From Kitasatospora viridis (GTDB taxonomy: Bacteria; Actinomycetota; Actinomycetes; Streptomycetales; Streptomycetaceae), in the NCBI RefSeq assembly GCF_007829815.1, contig NZ_VIWT01000005.1:434001-498000 (forward strand): 64,000 nucleotides of DNA, written 5' to 3'. Positions 61,428-64,000 of this stretch are shown here, piece by piece. Numbering within the stretch: the stretch's first letter is position 1; every line of letters begins with the position of its first letter. The notes beneath the pieces are model-generated. The model was not told the origin of the DNA. It searched no databases and worked only from the letters and a program-made list of their open reading frames with translations. The position numbers and the translations under genes are program-made.

Positions 61428-62387
61428 ATGGACCTCGACCTGCGGCTGGTGCGCTACTTCACGGTCGTGGCGGAGTGTGGCAACTTCGGCCGGGCCGCCA
61501 CCAGGCTCCACCTGGCGCAGCCGTCGCTGAGCCGTCAGATCCAGCGGCTGGAGGCTCAGCTCGGTGTCCGGCTGCTCGACCGCTCGCCGCAGGGCAGCAG
61601 CCTCACCGAGGCCGGCCAGGCCTTCCTCCCCAGGGCCCGGATCCTGCTCCAGGAGGCCGAGCAGGCCGCTCGCACGGCCAGGGCCGCCGTCCAGGCCCCC
61701 ACCCTCACGGTCGGCTGCGGCGAAGGACTGGTCATCACCGGCTGGGTGCAGGAGCTGCGCCGCCGCCACCCCGACAGCCAGGTCCGCACCAGGCACCTCG
61801 ACTGGCGGGACACCGGTGCCCTCGCCGAGGGGCGGGTCGACGCCCTCGTCACGTACCGGCCCGTGCCCGTGCCCACGGACGGTTTCCAGGTGACCGGGCT
61901 TCATGAGGAGCCCCGGGTCCTGGTCATGTCGACGAGTCACCCGCTGGCGCAGGAGCAGGCCGTCAGCATGCGAGCCCTGTCGGACGAGCACCTGGTCGGC
62001 TGCATCAGCAGTCCGGTCCTCTGGAGCACGCCCAAGCCGGTCGGCCACCGCCCGGCACCGCCCCCGCCCGCGATCGACGACAGCTACCAGGACAAGCTGG
62101 AGCTCATCGCCACCGGCCACTGCGTCGCGGTCTTCCCGGCCGGCGACCGGCGCCCGGCCGTGCGCGAGGACATCGCGCTGGTGCCCGTGATCGACGTCGA
62201 GCCCTGCGAGGTCGTGCTCGTCACGCGCGCCGACGACCCCAACCCGCTGCTCGGCTCGCTGGACGAGGTCGCACGGACCTCGCTCGGCACGGCTCCGCAG
62301 GTGCCCCGCGCGACCGGTACCGCCCCCACCCCCGCCCCGTACTCCCCGGGGCGCGCAGCCGCTACTGTCAGGGTTCACGAGCGTTAA
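61428..62387 (+). CDS. LysR family transcriptional regulator
   Basis: A 319-residue regulator. The helix-turn-helix lies at residues 1-60 (LVRYFTVVAECGNFGRAATR, LAQPSLSRQIQRLEAQLG). The effector domain follows (LTVGCGEGLVITGWVQELRRRHPD onward, then a CVAVFPAGD region). The effector is unknown. It is divergently arranged with the SDR gene and has a 10-bp inverted repeat just upstream of its ATG. The last 30 residues are proline/alanine-rich. Confidence 0.9.
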   Translation: MDLDLRLVRYFTVVAECGNFGRAATRLHLAQPSLSRQIQRLEAQLGVRLLDRSPQGSSLTEAGQAFLPRARILLQEAEQAARTARAAVQAPTLTVGCGEGLVITGWVQELRRRHPDSQVRTRHLDWRDTGALAEGRVDALVTYRPVPVPTDGFQVTGLHEEPRVLVMSTSHPLAQEQAVSMRALSDEHLVGCISSPVLWSTPKPVGHRPAPPPPAIDDSYQDKLELIATGHCVAVFPAGDRRPAVREDIALVPVIDVEPCEVVLVTRADDPNPLLGSLDEVARTSLGTAPQVPRATGTAPTPAPYSPGRAAATVRVHER

Positions 62388-62430
62388 CAGCGCGAGCGTT
62401 GACAGAGCACAGCACTCAGGAGGGACCCTC

Positions 62431-63204
62431 ATGACCCGGTACGTCACCCTGGAGGTCGCCGACGGCGTCGGCACCATCCGCCTGGACCGCCCCAAGATGA
62501 ACGCGCTGGACATCGCGATGCAGGACCAGCTGCACGAGGTGGCGGACGAGGCGTCGGCGCGGGCGGACGTGCGCGCGGTGGTCATCTACGGCGGGGAGCG
62601 GGTCTTCGCCGCCGGGGCGGACATCAAGGAGATGCAGGCCATGTCGTACACCGACATGGTGGCCCGCGGCGGCGCCCTGCAGGACGCGTTCACCGCCGTC
62701 GCCCGGATCCCCAAGCCGGTGGTCGCGGCCGTCACCGGCTACGCGCTCGGCGGCGGCTGCGAGCTCGCGCTCTGCGCCGACATCCGGATCGTCGCCGAGA
62801 ACGCCAAGCTCGGGCAGCCGGAGATCCTGCTCGGCCTGATCCCCGGCGCCGGCGGCACCCAGCGGCTGCCCCGGCTGGTCGGCCCGAGCAAGGCCAAGGA
62901 GCTGATCTTCACCGGCCGGATGGTGGACGCAGAGGAGGCGCTGCGGATCGGCCTGGCGGACCAGGTGGTCCCGGCCGAGGAGGTCTACTCGACCGCGCTG
63001 GCCTGGGCCGGCAAGCTGGCGGCCGGCCCGGCCTGGGCGCTGCGCGCGGCCAAGGAGTCGATCGACCGCGGCCTGGAGAGCGACCTGGACACCGGCCTGG
63101 CGATCGAGCGGGCCCACTTCGCCGGCCTGTTCGCCACCGAGGACGCCGCGACCGGCATGACCAGCTTCGTCGAGGAGGGGCCGGGCAAGGCCAAGTTCGC
63201 CTAG
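62431..63204 (+). CDS. Enoyl-CoA hydratase/isomerase family protein
   Basis: A 257-residue crotonase-fold enzyme. The oxyanion-hole segments are FAAGADIKEM and ALGGGCELAL. The two catalytic glutamates are visible in NAKLGQPEILLGLIPGAGGT. This fits a true enoyl-CoA hydratase of beta-oxidation. The C-terminal EGPGKAKFA is typical. An AGGAGGG ribosome site lies 8 bases before the ATG. It could share a transcript with LysR (43-base gap), although short repeats in the gap may hold its own promoter. Confidence 0.92.
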   Translation: MTRYVTLEVADGVGTIRLDRPKMNALDIAMQDQLHEVADEASARADVRAVVIYGGERVFAAGADIKEMQAMSYTDMVARGGALQDAFTAVARIPKPVVAAVTGYALGGGCELALCADIRIVAENAKLGQPEILLGLIPGAGGTQRLPRLVGPSKAKELIFTGRMVDAEEALRIGLADQVVPAEEVYSTALAWAGKLAAGPAWALRAAKESIDRGLESDLDTGLAIERAHFAGLFATEDAATGMTSFVEEGPGKAKFA

Positions 63205-63221
63205 TCCTCGGCAGGTGCTGC

Positions 63222-63627
63222 TCACGAGCCTCCCGCCGTGAGCAGCACCAGCCCGCCGTCGGCCTCCCAGACCCGCACCTCCTCGCGGAAGCGCAGCGCC
63301 CGCACCACGCGCGGGTGCTCCCGGTCGGCGATCCCCACCAGCTCCAGCGGCGGCGGACCGGGTAGCCGCTGAGCCACCGTCAGCAGGTCGGTGTTGCCGA
63401 TCCGGCGCCCGATCCTCCCCCAGCCTGGCGGCTGGGAGGAGGGTCATGGGAGGCGGCCGCGATGGTGGACCGCACCCACTCGGGGTCCTCGTCCGTGAAG
63501 ACCACGGCGTGCGCGCTGAACGAGAGCACCCCGGCCTCCCGCTCACCGGGCTGGGGCACCACCGTGACCCCGCCGAGGGCGGGAACTGACCGCGCGCCGC
63601 GGCCGCGAGGATCTGCGTCAAGTCCAT
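63222..63627 (-). pseudogene. Frameshifted gene with a palindromic insert
   Basis: From ATG at 63627 the frame opens MDLTQILAAAARGQFP, then continues one frame over as LGGVTVVPQPGEREAGVLSF and FTDEDPEWVRSTIAAASHD, and ends in a third frame (PPPLELVGIADREHPRVVR, then VRVWEADGGLVLL) at 63222. Between the second and third parts lies a palindromic element. The pieces join into one plausible protein, possibly of the GNAT family. I infer a broken gene, though a sequencing error could explain the first shift. Confidence 0.7.
63414..63442. repeat. Palindromic element inside the pseudogene
   Basis: Arms 63414-63425 and 63430-63442 (CCTCCCCCAGCC with GGCTGGGAGGAGG) pair over 12 bases with one bulged A and a TGGC loop. 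CCCCCAG/CTGGG palindromes of this look are frequent REP-like elements in streptomycete chromosomes, from my general memory. Confidence 0.55.
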
Positions 63628-63849
63628 GATCGGCAGCGTACGCACCCTCGCCCGTAAGGGTGAGGCCCGGCATGGTGCGAGGGCCCCCGGGCCGCTGCTC
63701 GGGCACCATCGTGAAGCCCAGCTGTCACGCCCGTTAAGAATTCCTCGATGGACCGCACCGCCTCCCACCAGGCAGATTGCTTCCGTCCGGTCCGCCGACC
63801 CGCGCCGGTCCCACCCTCACTCCGCACACCCCGCCCAGGAGCCCCGCCG

Positions 63850-64000
63850 TGAAGGCACTCGTCAAGAAGCACGCCGAACCCGGACTCTGGCTGACCGAGG
63901 TCCCGGTGCCGGAGATCGGGCGGGACGAGGTGCTGATCAAGGTGCTGCGCACCGGGATCTGCGGCACCGACCTGCACATCCGCAAGTGGGACAACTGGGC
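63850..64000 (+). CDS. tdh: L-threonine 3-dehydrogenase, 3' truncated by the window
   Basis: The first 50 codons of a zinc-dependent medium-chain dehydrogenase are present: a GTG start at 63850 with AGGAG 8 bases upstream, then KALVKKHAEPGLWLTEVPVP and the zinc-binding GICGTDLHIRKWD. This opening matches Tdh closely. The enzyme oxidises threonine to 2-amino-3-ketobutyrate. A partner ligase gene (kbl) would be expected downstream, outside the window. Confidence 0.85.

Overview
The window is high-GC actinobacterial DNA, most likely from a Streptomyces- or Kitasatospora-type organism. The signs are G/C-ending codons, GTG and TTG starts, an HrdB-like promoter (TTGACC-18-TAGGGT), very large modular type I polyketide synthases (PKS), and families typical of streptomycetes (DUF6087, DUF6879, Scr1-type XRE regulators). 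The genus is inferred, not proven.

Region 1 (1-36086): the downstream part of a modular PKS. There are three plus-strand genes with six modules: one 5'-truncated module, a 7902-residue four-module protein, and a one-module protein. AT motifs read malonyl, malonyl, malonyl, methylmalonyl, methylmalonyl, methylmalonyl. Five modules carry KS-AT-DH-ER-KR-ACP. The fourth lacks ER, apparently through a clean deletion. No thioesterase is present and the last protein ends in a docking-like tail. The predicted partial chain is a long saturated alkyl segment, then an alpha-methyl alkene, then two 2-methyl branches. Hairpin terminators, a small DUF6087 gene and a probable coding remnant follow (36087-37221).

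Region 2 (37222-41813): an operon that may be an undescribed system. It contains three paralogues of an unrecognised family of about 270 residues, a fatty acyl-AMP ligase (FAAL) and a stand-alone acyl carrier protein. All three paralogues keep one cysteine exactly 37 residues from the C terminus, which suggests protein S-acylation or acyl transfer.

Region 3 (41850-46432): mostly housekeeping and regulatory genes: exonuclease III, a GntR regulator, a ROK regulator, a methyltransferase and a GNAT acetyltransferase.

Region 4 (46423-52200): a roughly 5.8-kb island of visibly lower GC between two 178-bp direct repeats copied from the 3' end of that GNAT gene. It holds a lasso peptide cluster (precursor, cyclase, fused RRE-protease and an overlapping acetyltransferase gene, resembling the albusnodin type), two small unknown genes, and an XRE/DUF6879/small-protein trio. 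A shared GCAAG-repeat element lies before both transcription units.

Region 5 (52366-64000): chromosomal genes. These are bioB-bioA-bioD (minus strand), a probably leaderless membrane protein gene, a Ski2-like DUF3516 helicase, bioF, a divergent SDR/LysR pair with a 10-bp inverted-repeat operator candidate, an enoyl-CoA hydratase, a frameshifted pseudogene carrying a palindromic insert, and the start of threonine 3-dehydrogenase.
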